Assembly: GCA_024138015.1 (NCBI GenBank)
Contig: JAMXBB010000002.1
Span: 51,544,203 to 51,608,202 of the forward strand
Reading direction: 5' to 3'
Source of the DNA: Lumnitzera littorea
Taxonomy: Eukaryota > Streptophyta > Magnoliopsida > Myrtales > Combretaceae
DNA: 64,000 nucleotides
Position 1 is the stretch's first letter, and every line of letters starts with the position of its first letter. The position numbers and the translations under genes were made by a program. Below are positions 1 through 12,059 of this stretch, in pieces. The notes below the pieces were generated by a model. The model searched no databases and had not been told where the DNA came from. It saw only the letters and a program-made list of their open reading frames with translations.

Positions 1-123
1 ATGCTCTTGACAAACATATTACAATTATTGTATCAAACTTAGTCGATATCTCTCCTAAACAATTAGTCGAACACCTTATAGACATATAATTTCAATCATT
101 CTTCCAAATAAAACTTACTGACT

Positions 124-128
124 CCAAT
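124..128. repeat. Target-site duplication (left) of the outer copia element
   Basis: CCAAT stands directly before the left LTR and recurs at 30854-30858 directly after the right end. The two copies are 30.7 kb apart and define the outer insertion. Confidence 0.88.
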
Positions 129-1516
129 TGTTGGTCCCATTAAACATTCAAGAGGGGAGTGAATTGATTGTTTAGCTTTAAAATTTTTTTTGAAAAGACT
201 TTAAAAGAATTCTAAAAATTTAAAGAATCGCTCAAGTTGTTATATTAATGACATAAAGTAATTTATCAATAAAACAAACAAACAAGCAACAATATAGTAA
301 AAGGTGTAAGGGGAAGAAGATCAGCCAAGGATTTTTTTTATAGAGGTTTCACCTTGTAGGACAATTCTCTCTTCAAGCTCCATTGTTGGGATCTCATTGT
401 TTCACTATATCAATATATCAAACCTTGAAAGAGTAAAATGTACGGTTCGCCTTGATCTCAAATCACTCTCCTGTCTTACTAGCTTCTACATAGTTAAACA
501 CATGCTATAGCTTCCTAACCCTCTCTAAAAGTTAAAAACAATTATCTCATGAAGGAAACAAGATATAAAATCCTTTAGTATTTGCTCAAAATACAATGAC
601 GATTAATTAAAAAAGCTTTTTGTACACTTGTATACTTGCTTCTAAAGAATATCAAGCTAGATTATTTTCTTGATTTGAATTGCTCAACTTTTATAAGTTG
701 TTACAATAATCAAATGTGATATCTTTTGTTGATCTCTCACTGATACCTATAATTTGATTTGAATTGAATTCAATTGAGCTGCCTATGAGAATATCTCCTT
801 GAATCTCTTGAACTTAATATGATGTTATCCATCTATTGATTAAATGTGAATGGATAAGACTCTAGACCTTAAGTGGATAAAGTTTGTTTTGATCCTCCAC
901 ATATCATGAAGATTCAGATCATTTCAACAACAAAAATATCAGTAACTTCTAATTTAATTTTGTGGGTGTGATGCCTTAATCAACTAATATAAGATCCTTA
1001 ATGATATTTTTTTCTAACTTGAGTGGAACAAATTAAACATATTACTGAAATATGTTTACTAGTGGAGCTAAGCCTTTAAGATAACTCAATCCAATCAAGA
1101 ACTTCTAGTAATTTATTTTCAGCAATTCTCATATTTAAATAATTCCAACCTTTTACTTGACCTTTTACAATTTTTTTGGGTAAATATTTGCCATTCATTA
1201 TAAGTTGAACCTTTTATTGAAGCTTCTATAATTGTTTCTAAGTGCTTTTGCAAACTAAGCTACAACTCAAGCTAATATGTTGTTTTGTAAACCCTTTATG
1301 ATTACCTTCTATAAAAGCTTCTATCAACACCTGATCCTTCTATTTCTACTTCTTCACTACTAAAGCTTTGATAGACCTTTTAAACATTATTATGCCAACT
1401 TGTTTTATACAAAATGAAACTTCTATAAAAACTTCTAATTGTAAACTTAATACACTAATTAACACATTTAAAGCCCTTTTGTTATCATTAAAACGAAATC
1501 AAGAGAGAACTTAACA
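129..1516 (-). repeat. 3' LTR of the Sirevirus-like copia
   Basis: The sequence begins TGTTGG and ends TTAACA in plus orientation, so it has TG...CA ends. It aligns along its length with 8633-9970 plus 30735-30853. Shared landmarks include the 'ttgttatattaatg' segment near 237 and 8756, the 'agctccattgttggga' segment near 377 and 8889, and the 'caagagagaacttaaca' end. Many substitutions and small indels separate the copies, so the insertion is old. Confidence 0.9.
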
Positions 1517-1530
1517 TTCTTCCCATTTTT
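1517..1530 (-). other. Polypurine tract of the Sirevirus-like copia
   Basis: Read on the minus strand this is AAAAATGGGAAGAA, lying exactly next to the 3' LTR start. It is in the position and composition expected for the plus-strand priming site. Confidence 0.75.
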
Positions 1531-1859
1531 ATGATAACAAAACAAACTTTCTAGAAAATGTTTTTAACAAATAACATGATTAGAGCATGCGAGATTATTT
1601 AGAATGTACATTCATATGTAATCATCTGAACACATACATTAGACAAACACATATAAAAAATATGCTTTTTCCATATTTCTCCCACTTTTTGTTATCAACT
1701 AAGGAAGCACTCTCTGATTTAGAGAACATTAAAATAATCCAAATTGATAGATAAAGTGAAGAAATATGAAATATCATATAATTGAACAAAAATAATTCAA
1801 TTATAGAAGAGGGAATTAACTAAAAGATCGAATTAAAATCCTAAGAACAAACTATTTAT

Positions 1860-3330
1860 GAGTAAATTTCTTGCTAATAGGTGTGGATGGTGAAGGTTTT
1901 GAAGTAGTATAAGGTGATTGCATGAAGGGATTATAGAAAGTTGGTTAGGGTCTTGGTGGCTCTTTCCCATCCAAGAGGACTATTTTGTTAGAAGATCGAA
2001 CATAATTCAGAATTTATACAACAATGAAGTCTTGCAACTCCTTTTTCAGTCCCTTCAAAGTCTTAAGAGTTGATTTTATATCCCAATATAGTTCTATAGC
2101 ACAAAGATCAATTGTTTGATAAATTTCTATAGCTTGGTAGTTATAGCTTTCAAACTCCTTTTAATTCTTTACATTGTTGATGAGGTATCTTCAATGGGTG
2201 TTACTTTAGCTCTCATCTCAATTACTCCTCTTTCAATAACTCAAACTACTTTCCCCATTTTTTAATCACATACCTAACTCAACATAACATCTTATTTCTT
2301 CAAATTTTTTATCTAGTAGCATTTGATTAGCTTTCTCAAAACTCTCAAATTTTTTAGCAAAAATGTCTCAATGTCACTTTTCGATTTTGATATATCTTTC
2401 CTAATAGCCTCAGTATTTTGACTAGATAAGTTTGCATGAAATAGACTTTGTTTTGTTGCTTTCTTACTCCTAAGCATACATATAATAGTAATTTCCACTG
2501 GTTTTATTGTTTCCTTCCTTTTCTCTTGAGCCTTTTATCTAACAACAATATATCATGTCTTTTTCCTTGAGCCCTTACACCTATCAATTAAGACAATAAT
2601 TCATCTTGTTTATTTAAACCTTCTATAGGAATAGATGCATTACCCCTATCATCATTTCTCTCTTCTACATCTATCTACATCCTTGTTTGCTCCCCTTCAA
2701 TCATAGCCTCTAGCTAATCAATATTAAAATTTCTCTTCTTATGATTGAGATACACATAGTGTACACCATCATTTGAAAACCAAACTTTGTTTTCACATGA
2801 ATACCCTCATGGTTCAAAACTCGCTCACCAATTTTCTTTAAAGACTTAAATTGTAATATTTTTGTGATAACATTCCCATGCTAGCCCTATTCTTTCATAC
2901 GCGTCTCATAACTTTACTTATTATATTTAGTTTTGTTTTCCTTAAAATGACTAGTATAATGACAGCATACTCCAATGTTACTCTTGTAAATGTACCCTTA
3001 CGAGGCTACAAACAACTAATTATAACTTTGTGAGTAAGCCTCATTATTAACTTAAAATAAAATATTCACACAATTCTTCCATAATCTTCCACCGTTCCAT
3101 CATTTAACTATGTAAACACATTCTATTTTATCAAGTTTATTGAATCCTCAACATGATTCATATCTTTTTAACCAAAATAATCTATCAAATCCTTTTTAGA
3201 AATTGTAATTTCTTTTTTTGACACAGATGTTTTCAAAATACCCTCATTCTCATCAAACTCCGAACCATCATAAAAATGTTTTACAACATCAACATGCATA
3301 GGTACTTAAACGTCAACAAGGCCCATATAA
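1860..3330 (-). pseudogene. Degenerate region between pol and 3' LTR (coat/env-like remnant)
   Basis: Minus-strand translations here continue past RNase H. Around 3180-3330 a readable piece (motifs HVDVVKHFYDGSEF, then SKKEITISKKDLIDYFG) resembles the plant-transposon-associated domain often found downstream of pol in Sirevirus-type and similar elements. Around 2313-2498 a 61-residue stretch has coiled-coil-like heptads. Frames are broken many times. The resemblance is from memory of the family and is tentative; there is no membrane segment to support a real envelope protein. Confidence 0.4.
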
Positions 3331-3411
3331 CTTAATTCTTCAAGATACTTACTCTAGTAAAATCTATTATTTTTAAAAAGGGTTAATGGAATAAATGAAG
3401 AATTACATATT

Positions 3412-3759
3412 TTATCTTAAGCTTTTTCTTAAGCTAGAGTAGACTTTCTTATAGATCTTTGGCTTTCTTTGGTGTTGGCTTAGAGTTGCTACTCTCATTT
3501 TTCCTCTTCTTTCTTGAACTTTCCTCATTGTATTATTCTTTTTACTTTCTTTTTCATTTGACTTTTCCTTTTTCCCTTTGTCTTTTAGAGAAGAAGATGT
3601 TTTCTTTTGAGAACAACTTGACGTAGTAGATTTCTTTGTAGGGTTTAGGTTCAGTGAAGGATTAATGGATGCTTTAGAGTCTATAGGTCCATCCATCGTA
3701 ATGGATGAATTAGAAACTTGGGTTTTCCTTTTAGTGTGTATTAAGGATTTGGATGACAT
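3412..3759 (-). CDS. Lys/Ser-rich ORF downstream of copia pol (Sirevirus extra ORF candidate)
   Basis: This minus-strand ORF of about 115 codons starts at an ATG at 3757-3759 (MSSKSLIHTKRK). A longer in-frame start at 3918 exists but reads through a (GA)n-type tract, so I prefer the inner Met. The product is basic and Ser/Thr/Lys-rich, with KKSTTSSCSQKK and KGKKEKSNEKESKK stretches that look like nuclear-type basic clusters. It lies just after RNase H and before the coat-like remnant, where Sireviruses carry accessory reading frames. No catalytic motif is visible. It is open for its whole length in an otherwise ruined element, but it is low-complexity and could be open by chance. Confidence 0.45.
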   Translation of the reverse strand: MSSKSLIHTKRKTQVSNSSITMDGPIDSKASINPSLNLNPTKKSTTSSCSQKKTSSSLKDKGKKEKSNEKESKKNNTMRKVQERRGKMRVATLSQHQRKPKIYKKVYSSLRKSLR

Positions 3760-3835
3760 GGTCAAGGTTTTTTTGGAAGAGAAGTATAGAAAGAATCTTA
3801 GAAAACAAAAGAGAATAAGAGAAAGTGACGATGTA

Positions 3836-3858
3836 GAGAGAGAGAGAGAGAGAGAGAA
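3836..3858. repeat. (GA)n microsatellite
   Basis: A short run of about 11 GA units lies upstream of the Lys/Ser-rich ORF. It gives spurious Ser-Leu or Arg-Glu peptides in other frames. Confidence 0.8.
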
Positions 3859-4067
3859 TAGATTTTTTGAAATGATTGAGAATAGCATGTGCGAAGAACC
3901 AAGAGACATGATGAGCACAGAATATGGGGTAACATGTACGAAAAACTAGGAGACATGATGAGCACACAATATAGGGTAGTTAAATGAGAGATCTACAGCT
4001 ACCATAACCAACTAGATTTTTGAGTTTAAAGCAAATGGATTACAGTTACAATCTCATTTTTAATATA

Positions 4068-4560
4068 TTAAAAACATATTTTATCTAATGGTTTAATGAA
4101 AATGTCATTATATTGAAATCCTATAGAAACAAACTCCATATTAATATTTTTATATGACACATGGCCTCTTATAAAATGATGTCTTATTTCAATATATGTA
4201 GACCTAGAATGTTGAATTGGATTTTTAGTCAGGTTAATGACATTCATGTTGTTATACTTTATAGGTATATTTATATAGATCAAGCCATAATCTAGCAACT
4301 GTTGTTTAATCCACAAAGTTTGTGTACAACAGTTTATAATTGAAACATATTCTACCTTAATTGTTGATAAAGAAATAGAATTTTCTTTTTTAGATGACCA
4401 AGAAACTAATTTGTCACCTAAAAACCAACAGGTATCCAAATTACTCTTTCTATTAACCTTGTACCTAACATAATTTGCACCAAAATATGCAATCAAATCA
4501 AAATTTTGATTTCTTAGATACTAAATGCTAAGATTAGAAGTGGTTAATAAATATCTAAAA
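4068..4560 (-). pseudogene. Copia RNase H domain
   Basis: A minus-strand ORF of 142 residues (4068-4496) matches the copia RNase H/C-terminal block almost throughout. It has the DRKS-like NRKSNLDTCWFLG segment, LVSWSSKK, the Glu-bearing KVEYVSI block, WIKQQLLDYGL, NPIQHSRS, HIEIRHHFIR-like YIEIRHHFIRG, and a final DIFIKPLDK. The leading 'GYSDADWAG' region has decayed to AYFGANYV, so the first acidic residues are lost. It is the best-preserved part of this element. The reading frame enters from RT upstream with stops. Confidence 0.88.
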
Positions 4561-4699
4561 ATTCTTTTAGCAGTTGTGAGATGCATTTTAGTTAGAAAAC
4601 TTTTAAATTGCACAAATGTGTACACTAAATAAGATATTCTGTTATATTATTAATACAACAAGAAATCAATAAGACTCTTATAGAGTTTTTCACTTACCT

Positions 4700-5480
4700 T
4701 CTCATTGCTTAGGTCTATTTTTAACCTTGTAGAAGTACTCATAGGTGTAAAAGCTTATTTTGTGTTCTTAAAGCCAAATTTCTTAATTATTTGGTAGGTA
4801 TATTTCTCTTGGTATACAAATATATCTTTGCTTGTTTGTTTAGTTTGGAGTCCTAAGAAGAAGCTTAACTAACCGATCATTGAAATTTCAAACTCAACCT
4901 GCATCATCTTGGAAAGTTCCTTGTAAAAATCCCCTTTAGTAGAATAAAATGATGTCATTAACGTATATTTGAACAACTAATATATTATGTCCATAATATT
5001 TTAAGAACAAGGTTGTGTAACTTTTCCTCTAGAAAAACCATTCTTACTCAAGATGCCATTTAGCTATTTGTACTATGCTCATGGCACTTATTTCAAACCG
5101 TATAAAGCCTTTTAAATATAATCTTTGAATGGTTCTCTACATAAACCTCTTCTTTAATATACCCATTTAAGAAAGTGCTTTTGACGTCTATTTAAAAAAA
5201 TTTGAAACTTTTAAACAAGCAAACGTAAGCAAGAGATGACTAGCTACTAATCCATCAACTGGAGTATAGGTTTCATCATAATCTATGCCATCTTCTTATA
5301 AGTAGCCTTTGTCAACTAATTGAGCATTACCTCATATAACTGTGCCACTTTCATCTAACTTATTTTTAAAAACCCATCTTGTACCTATTATTGATTTGTT
5401 GTTAAGTCTCAATACAAGACTTAGTACTTTGTTTTGTTGAAATTTATTCTATTTATGTCTTTCAATGCATCTTTAACAGA
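4700..5480 (-). pseudogene. Copia reverse transcriptase domain, broken
   Basis: On the minus strand, fragments in order match copia RT: NKSIIGTRWVFKNKLDESG, GIDYDETYTPV, then the catalytic box. The box, at about 4951-4970, reads YVNDI instead of YVDDI, so the first catalytic Asp is changed to Asn. Several stops and frameshifts occur between fragments. The RT primer-grip and downstream regions are hard to follow. It cannot encode an active polymerase. Confidence 0.85.
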
Positions 5481-5799
5481 ATTGGGTTTCACTTCCAATA
5501 GCATTACAAAATGATTTTCAATTTCTTGAAAATTGGATATTGTTTTAATGCCAAAATGAACATCACCAATTACAAGTTTGATGGATGTGAATGCCTAAAT
5601 TGCCATGATTTAGAAGACTCTTGCTATCCTTCTACTGAACCTTCTACTCTAGGTCTAAAAGGACTTGATGACTCTGGTTTAGCTTCAAATTTACCTCCTA
5701 CAACTTGAGTAGACTTGGTTTTCTCATCCAAGACTTAAGGGGCTTCAACATCATATTCATCTTTTTTTTAGTTCATTATAGAATTTTACATTTATAGAC

Positions 5800-6900
5800 T
5801 TCTCAATTACTCTAGTTGATTTATTATACACCCAATAAGCTTACTATTAAGAGAATATCCTAAGAAGATGGCCTTATCAACATTCTCATCAAAATTTCCC
5901 AAATTTGCATTATTTCTCTTCACAAAATAACTTGCTTCCAAGAGCGTAAAAAAATAAACCATTGTTTTCCAAACCTTTATAGAGTTCATAAGAAGCCTTA
6001 CATAGACTATATTGACAATATAGTAAGCAGTAGAAACAACTTCAACCTAAAAGGATTTAGTTACATCTTTATCATTTAATAAGGTATTAGTCATCTCTTA
6101 GATGGTGCTACTTTTATACTCAATAACTCCATTTTATTGTGGAATAGAGGGCATTGAAAAATTATGAGTGATACCATGTTCTCCACAAAATATGACAAAA
6201 TCATAATTTTTGAACTCACCTTCATGGTCAATTCTTAAACTAATAATAGAATTCCCATTTTCATTTTGAATATGCTTTGCAAAAATCTCAAAACTTTTAA
6301 AACCATTATTCTTCCTTTTAAAAATAACACCCAAATGTACCTTGAAAAATCATCTATAATCGCTATACCATATTTGTTTCCACTTAGACTAGTAGTATTA
6401 GCGGGACCAAAAAGATGCATATGAAGCAATTCCAACGGTCTTTTTATAAAAATCATCTTTTCACTTTTATGAGGAGCAAATACAATTTTGTTCTTTAAAT
6501 AAAAGACATAATGAATATCTTCCTTAATATTGATTTTAGGTAATAAGTTAATGATGTTATTTTTAGATAATTTCTCTAATTGATAAAAGTTCACATGCCC
6601 TAACCTTTTATGTTGAGCAAATGCATTATCATTTAACGTTAGAAAACACATTTCGATTAAAACTTTAGATGCATTAACTTTATACACATTATCATTCCTA
6701 AAACCTTCAAACAAAATAATCTTAGCATTTTTATCATAAGCATAGCACCTATGTTGTCTTAAGACCATTTTATGACCTTTTCCACAAAGTTGACTAATGT
6801 TTAATAGGTTGTGCTGAAGACCTTTCACAAGATAAACATTTTCAATACAAAAGAGGAAGTACAAATAATATCGTAAGCAATTATCTTCCCTTTGTTATTG
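5800..6900 (-). pseudogene. Copia GAG-pre-integrase and integrase core, broken
   Basis: The minus-strand ORF 6235-6864 contains the GAG-pre-integrase block (GLQHNLLNISQLC, then HKRLGHVNFYQLEKLS with the His pair), followed by the integrase start. The first catalytic Asp motif normally reads HMDLFGP; here it is HMHLFGP (near 6400), so that Asp is lost. The core continues in another frame at 6134-6334, with RIDHEGEF (second Asp kept) and GVIEYKS (Glu kept). A further fragment at 5807-5989 has the VDKAIFLGYS motif. The Cys pair of the zinc-binding motif is partly lost. Confidence 0.88.
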
Positions 6901-7086
6901 ACTCCAAATATAATGTATCCTTTTTTTTCGTGTCAAATTTGTGAACAACAAATTATTGCCCGACATATGTTTTTATAGCTGATGTCTAGATATTACGTTC
7001 CATAAGATTTTGCTTCATGTTCTTGCAATCATCAAAACACATTAAACTTGTATGTTGAACTTAGTAAAGCTTGGGTCCATAAAAAA

Positions 7087-8605
7087 TTAAGCATGTGTTT
7101 TTGTTATTGCTTGAGTTCTATTGAGCTTGAGATTTTCGTAAAAGCTATATTTCTCTATGTGCCCAATCTTGTTGCAAAAAAAAGCATACATAAGGAGAGT
7201 TAAGGTTATACATGTTACTTTTTTTATGTTTATTCTTATATTAAAAGGGTACCTTCTATAGTACCTTTTACTCACGTCTAGATAAGATATGTACAGTTGT
7301 AGATACCTTCTACTACTATACACTACTATTTATAACAGCTCTACCCTTGTTTGAAGTGTAAGTAACAGGCTCCTTTTGTAGTACCTTCTTTACTTTCACA
7401 AACAAAGTTTTAGATGAACTATTAGAGCAATTGCAAATTTTAAAAGACAATCCAATATTTAATTGATTCATACATTGATTGGAAAACAACATTTGAAGCT
7501 TTTTATTACTTTCACAAAATTTTATATCTATCGATTGAGGTAGTTCTTCAAACCTGATTTTTAAGCCTTTAATCTCTTCTTTTAAGACAAGATTTCCATT
7601 AAATAATGACTCTTTGTCAACTAATAAAGTTCCATTATCTATTCTTAAAACTTTACTCTTTGACTTGAGAGACTCTATCTCATTCACCATAATCTCATTT
7701 ATTTGTCTTACAACCTCTTTTTCATTCTTTAAAGTTCTAACCTCATTATCTAGCTTTGAGATTTTAGCATTAGATTTTGAAAGTGCAATTAGTACTCTTA
7801 ATCTCAACATAAACTTCATCGGCAATAGATTTAGTTTCAAATTTTAAGTTTACCCTTAAAAGAGCCATAAGACACTTGTTGGCTTCTTCTTCTTCTCTAA
7901 ATTTCTCATCTTCAGCTTCATATTTGTCAAAGTTGCTCCATGTGACCATTGGAGCCTCTCTCTTCTCCTTGAACATTTCAATCTTCTTCTTAAGGATAGG
8001 ATGTTCGTATTTTATACCCCCTAGCTTTTTACATTTATAGCATACTAAATCCTTCTTTTCCTTCTCCTTTTTCTTCTCTACTTTGTATGCTTTCCTGCAC
8101 CACTTAATAGCCTATTAGATTTAAATTTCTTTGAGCTGAAACCCCTCCTACTACGAGTGATGCAAACAAACAAACAACCAAAGGAATCCTTGATCTTTTC
8201 TCTAAGTGAAATTCTGAATTGACCATAATCCTGTAATAAAGAATTGATTTGAGTCTCTTTGATACCATTAATTCCTTCAGATGTTTCATAAAGTGTATCT
8301 TAGATATCCCTAGTTGTTTTGTAGGATGATATTAAATAGAATTTAGATAAGGCTATAAGTAGAGAGTAGTATATTCTTATCATTTTTTCTTCAAACCAAC
8401 CTTTACCTTTTCATTCTCTATGATGGCTTTGCCTTAAATTTGAATATCTCCTTATTTGATAATATCCCATGAGTCATAATTAGTAGCTTAAATGTAGATC
8501 TCTTATTTGTATTTCCATTAAGAAAAATTAGTACCATCAAAATAGGAAATCTTGTTAGCTTATACAATGAGATTACTTTTAGCCATAGGTTCTTATACTC
8601 AGTAT
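7087..8605 (-). pseudogene. Copia gag with zinc knuckle and coiled coil, broken
   Basis: On the minus strand the gag starts near the primer-binding site. A zinc knuckle at about 7985-8043 reads CYKCKKLGGIKYEH, which has the CCHC spacing with the His and the last Cys changed. It is followed by ATWS-like VTWSNFDKYEAEDEK and ANKCLMALL, typical of Sirevirus-type gag. A long heptad-rich coiled coil follows at 7316-7840 (ISKLDNEVRTLKNEK, then EEIKGLKIRFEEL). A second Cys/His-type finger remnant (CNKIGHIEKYSF) lies at about 7130-7200, just before the pre-integrase. Stops and shifts break the frame. Confidence 0.82.
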
Positions 8606-8614
8606 GAGAAAGAG

Positions 8615-8632
8615 CCCTTACTCTGATATCAA
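8615..8632 (-). other. Primer-binding site of the Sirevirus-like copia
   Basis: Read on the minus strand next to the 5' LTR: TTGATATCAGAGTAAGGG. It matches the usual TGGTATCAGAGC-type initiator-Met tRNA complement with a few changes. Confidence 0.75.
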
Positions 8633-9970
8633 TGGTTGGTCTTATTTAATAATCGAAAGGGAGGAGAGGGGGGTAGAAGGTAAGTTGATTATTTCTCTTT
8701 AAAATTTTTTTCAAAAAGACTAAAAGAATTTAAAAAATTTAAAGAACCACTCAGGTTGTTATATTAATGGCGTGAAGTAATTTACCAATAAAATAAACAA
8801 ATAAGCAACAGTAAAGTAAAAAGTGTAAGGAGAAAAAGATCAAGTAAGGATTTTTACAGAGTCTCATTGTACATCAATCCTCTCTTTTAGCTCCATTGTT
8901 GGGAATTTAGTTGTCTTCATAACTCATTCTAGTATATCAATCAATTAGGCTTTGAAAGAGTACAATACATGGTCAGCCTTGAACTCATATTATATCCTAT
9001 CTCACTAACTTCGACAAAAGCTAAACACAGGCTAAAATTTCCTTAACCTATCTAAAAGTTACGAACAATTCTTTCTCAAAGGAAACAAATCACATAAGGA
9101 AATAAGATTTAAAATCCTTTAGTTTCTACTTAAAATACAATGACAATTAATTAGAAAAGCTTTCGTGCACTTTTAAACTTGCTTGTAAAGAATATCAAGC
9201 TGGATTATTTTCTTGATTTGAATTGCGCGGCTTTTATAAGTTGTAGTTCAATGTTCAAATGTAAGATATTTTATTCATATCTCATTGATGGCTGCAATTT
9301 GATTTGAATTGAATTTGGTTGAATTGCTTGTAGGAATATCTCTCTTTGAATCTCATGAACTTAATATGATGTTATCCCTCTATTTGTTAAATGTGAATAG
9401 ATAAGTCTCTGAAACCTTGAGTGGATAAAGTTTGTTTTGATCCTCCACATATAATGAGATTTGGATCTTCTTAACTGTAAAAATATTGATAACTTTGTAT
9501 TTAATTTCATGAATGTAACTCCTTAATCAACTTGAATAAAAACCTAATGATATTTTGTCCAACTTGAGTGGAACGAATTTAAACATATTACCTAAATATG
9601 TTTAATTAGTGAAGCTAGGCTTCGAGATAATTCAATCAAATCAAGAATTTTTAGTAACTCATTTTTCGCAATTCTCATATTTTAAATAATTTTAAACTTC
9701 TGCTCAACCTTCTATAGCTGCTTCAAGTAAATATCTAACCCTCCTTGTAACTTAAACCTTCTATAAAGCCTTTACAACTGTCTTTGAATGCTTCCACAGA
9801 CTAAGCTTTTACTCAACCTTCTACAAGTACTTTTATATATTGTTTTATAAACCCTTTATGATTATCTTTTATAGAAGCTTCTAATGATACTTGATTCCTC
9901 TATTTTCACTTCTTCATTATATTTAACCTTCTACTAAAGCTTATATAGACCCTGTAAGCACTATTATGCC
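8633..9970 (-). repeat. 5' LTR of the Sirevirus-like copia, first part
   Basis: It is homologous to 129-1516 but is cut at the 'attatgcc' point by the Tat-like gypsy. The last five bases (ATGCC, 9966-9970) form that insertion's target duplication. The LTR resumes at 30735. Confidence 0.9.
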
Positions 9971-10498
9971 TGTTGATAATAGAATTTTGCCTAATAATAT
10001 TGCTCAGCACCTTGATTGCCAAGTTCTTGATCATTACCATTTTCAGTTAGGGCTTTTGATGGCTTGATTCATAGCTTGCTTATATATTTGGTTTAAATTT
10101 GAAAGGTGGGACAGACAATTGTGGCCTTGCATAACTTCATTACATAATCGCCCATTACTCCTATTCTTTAGGTATGTGCTTAGTTGAAAAGCTACCCTGC
10201 TCCTATTCTTTAGGTATATGCTTAGTTAAAAAGCTACTACGTGGTCCATAACCAAGGATTACCCGTTACTATAGACATTCGATGTACGCTATAAAAAAAA
10301 AAAAAAAGGAAAGAAAGCTCTGTAAAAACTCTCTTGGACTTTCTTAAGTACACTTAGCTTTCTTAGTCCCCTCTTTACTTTGAACACATACTAATTTAGG
10401 CATCGGAGTAGTTACGTCAAGCTAACCCCAACACCTACTATAGCCTTTCTTTCTTCTTTTGTAAGATCAAAATCCTATACTAAAATTAACCAACAACA
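9971..10498 (+). repeat. 5' LTR of the Tat-like gypsy
   Basis: It aligns with 30233-30729 throughout. It is longer mainly because it holds a 42-bp tandem duplication (10158-10199 and 10200-10241) and a run of As near 10290. Target ATGCC precedes it. Confidence 0.9.
10158..10241. repeat. 42-bp tandem duplication inside the Tat-like 5' LTR
   Basis: The segment starting 'ctcctattctttaggtat' occurs twice head to tail. The partner LTR at 30233-30729 has it once, so the duplication arose after insertion. Confidence 0.85.
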
Positions 10499-10500
10499 TT

Positions 10501-10518
10501 TGGCGTCGTTTGTTTCCA
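10501..10518 (+). other. Primer-binding site of the Tat-like gypsy
   Basis: TGGCGTCGTTTGTTTCCA starts two bases after the 5' LTR. It resembles the TGGCGCCGTCTGTGGG-type sites known from Tat/Ogre-group elements. Confidence 0.7.
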
Positions 10519-10531
10519 AATATCCACTTAC

Positions 10532-11990
10532 ATGGCAAAAACAAGAATGATAAAAAGTGTAGGTACTGGTTCTTCTCCTCAACGCTTTCAAGGAGAGAGT
10601 AGGCATATCGACGAGCAATGTTTGGTTAGATTAGAGCAGCTTTATGCTAATTTAGCTGAAGCGAAACATGAACAGACCAGAACCAAGGGCATGATTATAA
10701 TAATGCCGAAAATTCCGATGACTTAGTTTATTCTCTTGAATTGCCCAAGAAGCAAGTCAAGATAACACTTACACCTTCGACCCCTACTCTTAGGAAGGGT
10801 AACAAACGAAAACAACTAAAACAGGTGCACCATATAGGACCATTGGATTTTTGTAGCCTTGCTTCAACTAGTAGATAATTTCAAATAAAGAGGAGCCCTT
10901 TTATTCCTAAAATGTTAGAGGAAATAATACCGTGACACATTAAATTACCATAGTTTGAAATATACGATGGAACAAAGGATCCATAGGATCATCTTAAATA
11001 CTATTGCACCTTGACTTAACTATATGGCTTGAGTGATGTCGTAGCCTATCAAGCATTTCCTTCAACTTTGAGGAATGTAGCAAGTACATAGTTTAAACAT
11101 TTGAAGCCGAGCACAATTTTATGTTTCAAGGACTAAGCATAAGTGTTCTTACAGCACTTCCTTACAAGTACGCTCCCAATTAAGGATTTATCTATCCTTA
11201 ACACCATAAAGCAAAGATCTAACAAGTCCACTAGAAACTACTTAGCTCAGTTTATGGTCTAGATGGTTCAAATCCTAAAGTTAGATATGAGCTTGCCCTT
11301 AATACAGCGATTGACGAAGTCAAGCCATGGAGATTTCTTTAAATCTCTAGCAAGCTGAAAACTTTTGTTGAATTTAAGGCTAAGGCCATGTCTTATGTTT
11401 GATAAGAGGATAATGTTAAAGGTTAGTGTGAGGTCGATCAAAGTAGAGGAGATTGAAAGAACAAAAAGAAGAAGAATATGAAAGATTGACTTAGTATGCA
11501 TGATGATCAATTTTCAGATGGGAGCAGTGGCGAAAGGAAGAGGCCCCACATCTTGACTTACTATGTTCATACCCCACTCAGTCATTTGATATTAGACATA
11601 TTAATGGAAATACACAACTAGAGGGAGGTAATGTAGTGGCTATAAAAAATGAGAGGAAATCCATTGCGTAGAAATTCTAATAAATATTATGATTTTCATT
11701 GCAATAGAGGCTACAACACTGATGAGTGTATTTAACTCAAAAATGCAATTGAGGATCCAATCCAACGAGGGTATTTGGATAAGTTCCTTGCCCATGATGC
11801 CGAGAACATTGAATGGCCAGCCTAAAGAAGATGTGATGAGCAAGAAAATCTAGTATGGCCTCTTCAGGCCAAAAGAGATAAGAGAGACGGAGCTAATAAC
11901 AAAGCATTGAATGGTGTGATAAACATTATTGTTGGTGGACCTTCTGCTTTAAGCTAATTAAGCTCTTCAAGCTTGACTAACACCATACAA
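10532..11990 (+). pseudogene. Tat-like gypsy gag, broken
   Basis: The reading starts at MAKTRMIKS (10532), 14 bases after the primer-binding site, and runs about 64 codons before the first stop. A gag core follows at about 10900-11260: IKLP-FEIYDGTKDP, YQAFPSTLRNVAST, FKHLKPSTI and NTIKQRSNKSTRNYLAQF. This is the classic retrotransposon gag fold signature (YDGTxDP...AFPxTLxGxAxxWF). A zinc-knuckle-like segment, FHCNRGYNTDEC, sits at about 11690, and GVINIIVGGPSA at about 11915 is a Tat-type motif before protease. Many stops stand where the family has Gln or Trp. Confidence 0.87.
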
Positions 11991-12059
11991 TGTGTTTGTA
12001 ATGTATAGGACAAGAAAGTTAAGGTCGACAATTTCATCTCTTTTATAGAAGAGGATTTC

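Noticed and set aside
1..123. Left edge translation as part of a coding region
   Set aside because: The short open stretch has no recognisable motif and does not continue after the copia insertion at 30859.
3665..3967. Overlapping plus- and minus-strand ORFs with Glu-Arg or Ser-Leu stretches
   Set aside because: They arise from the (GA)n run and are antisense or frame-shifted shadows of the Lys/Ser-rich ORF region.
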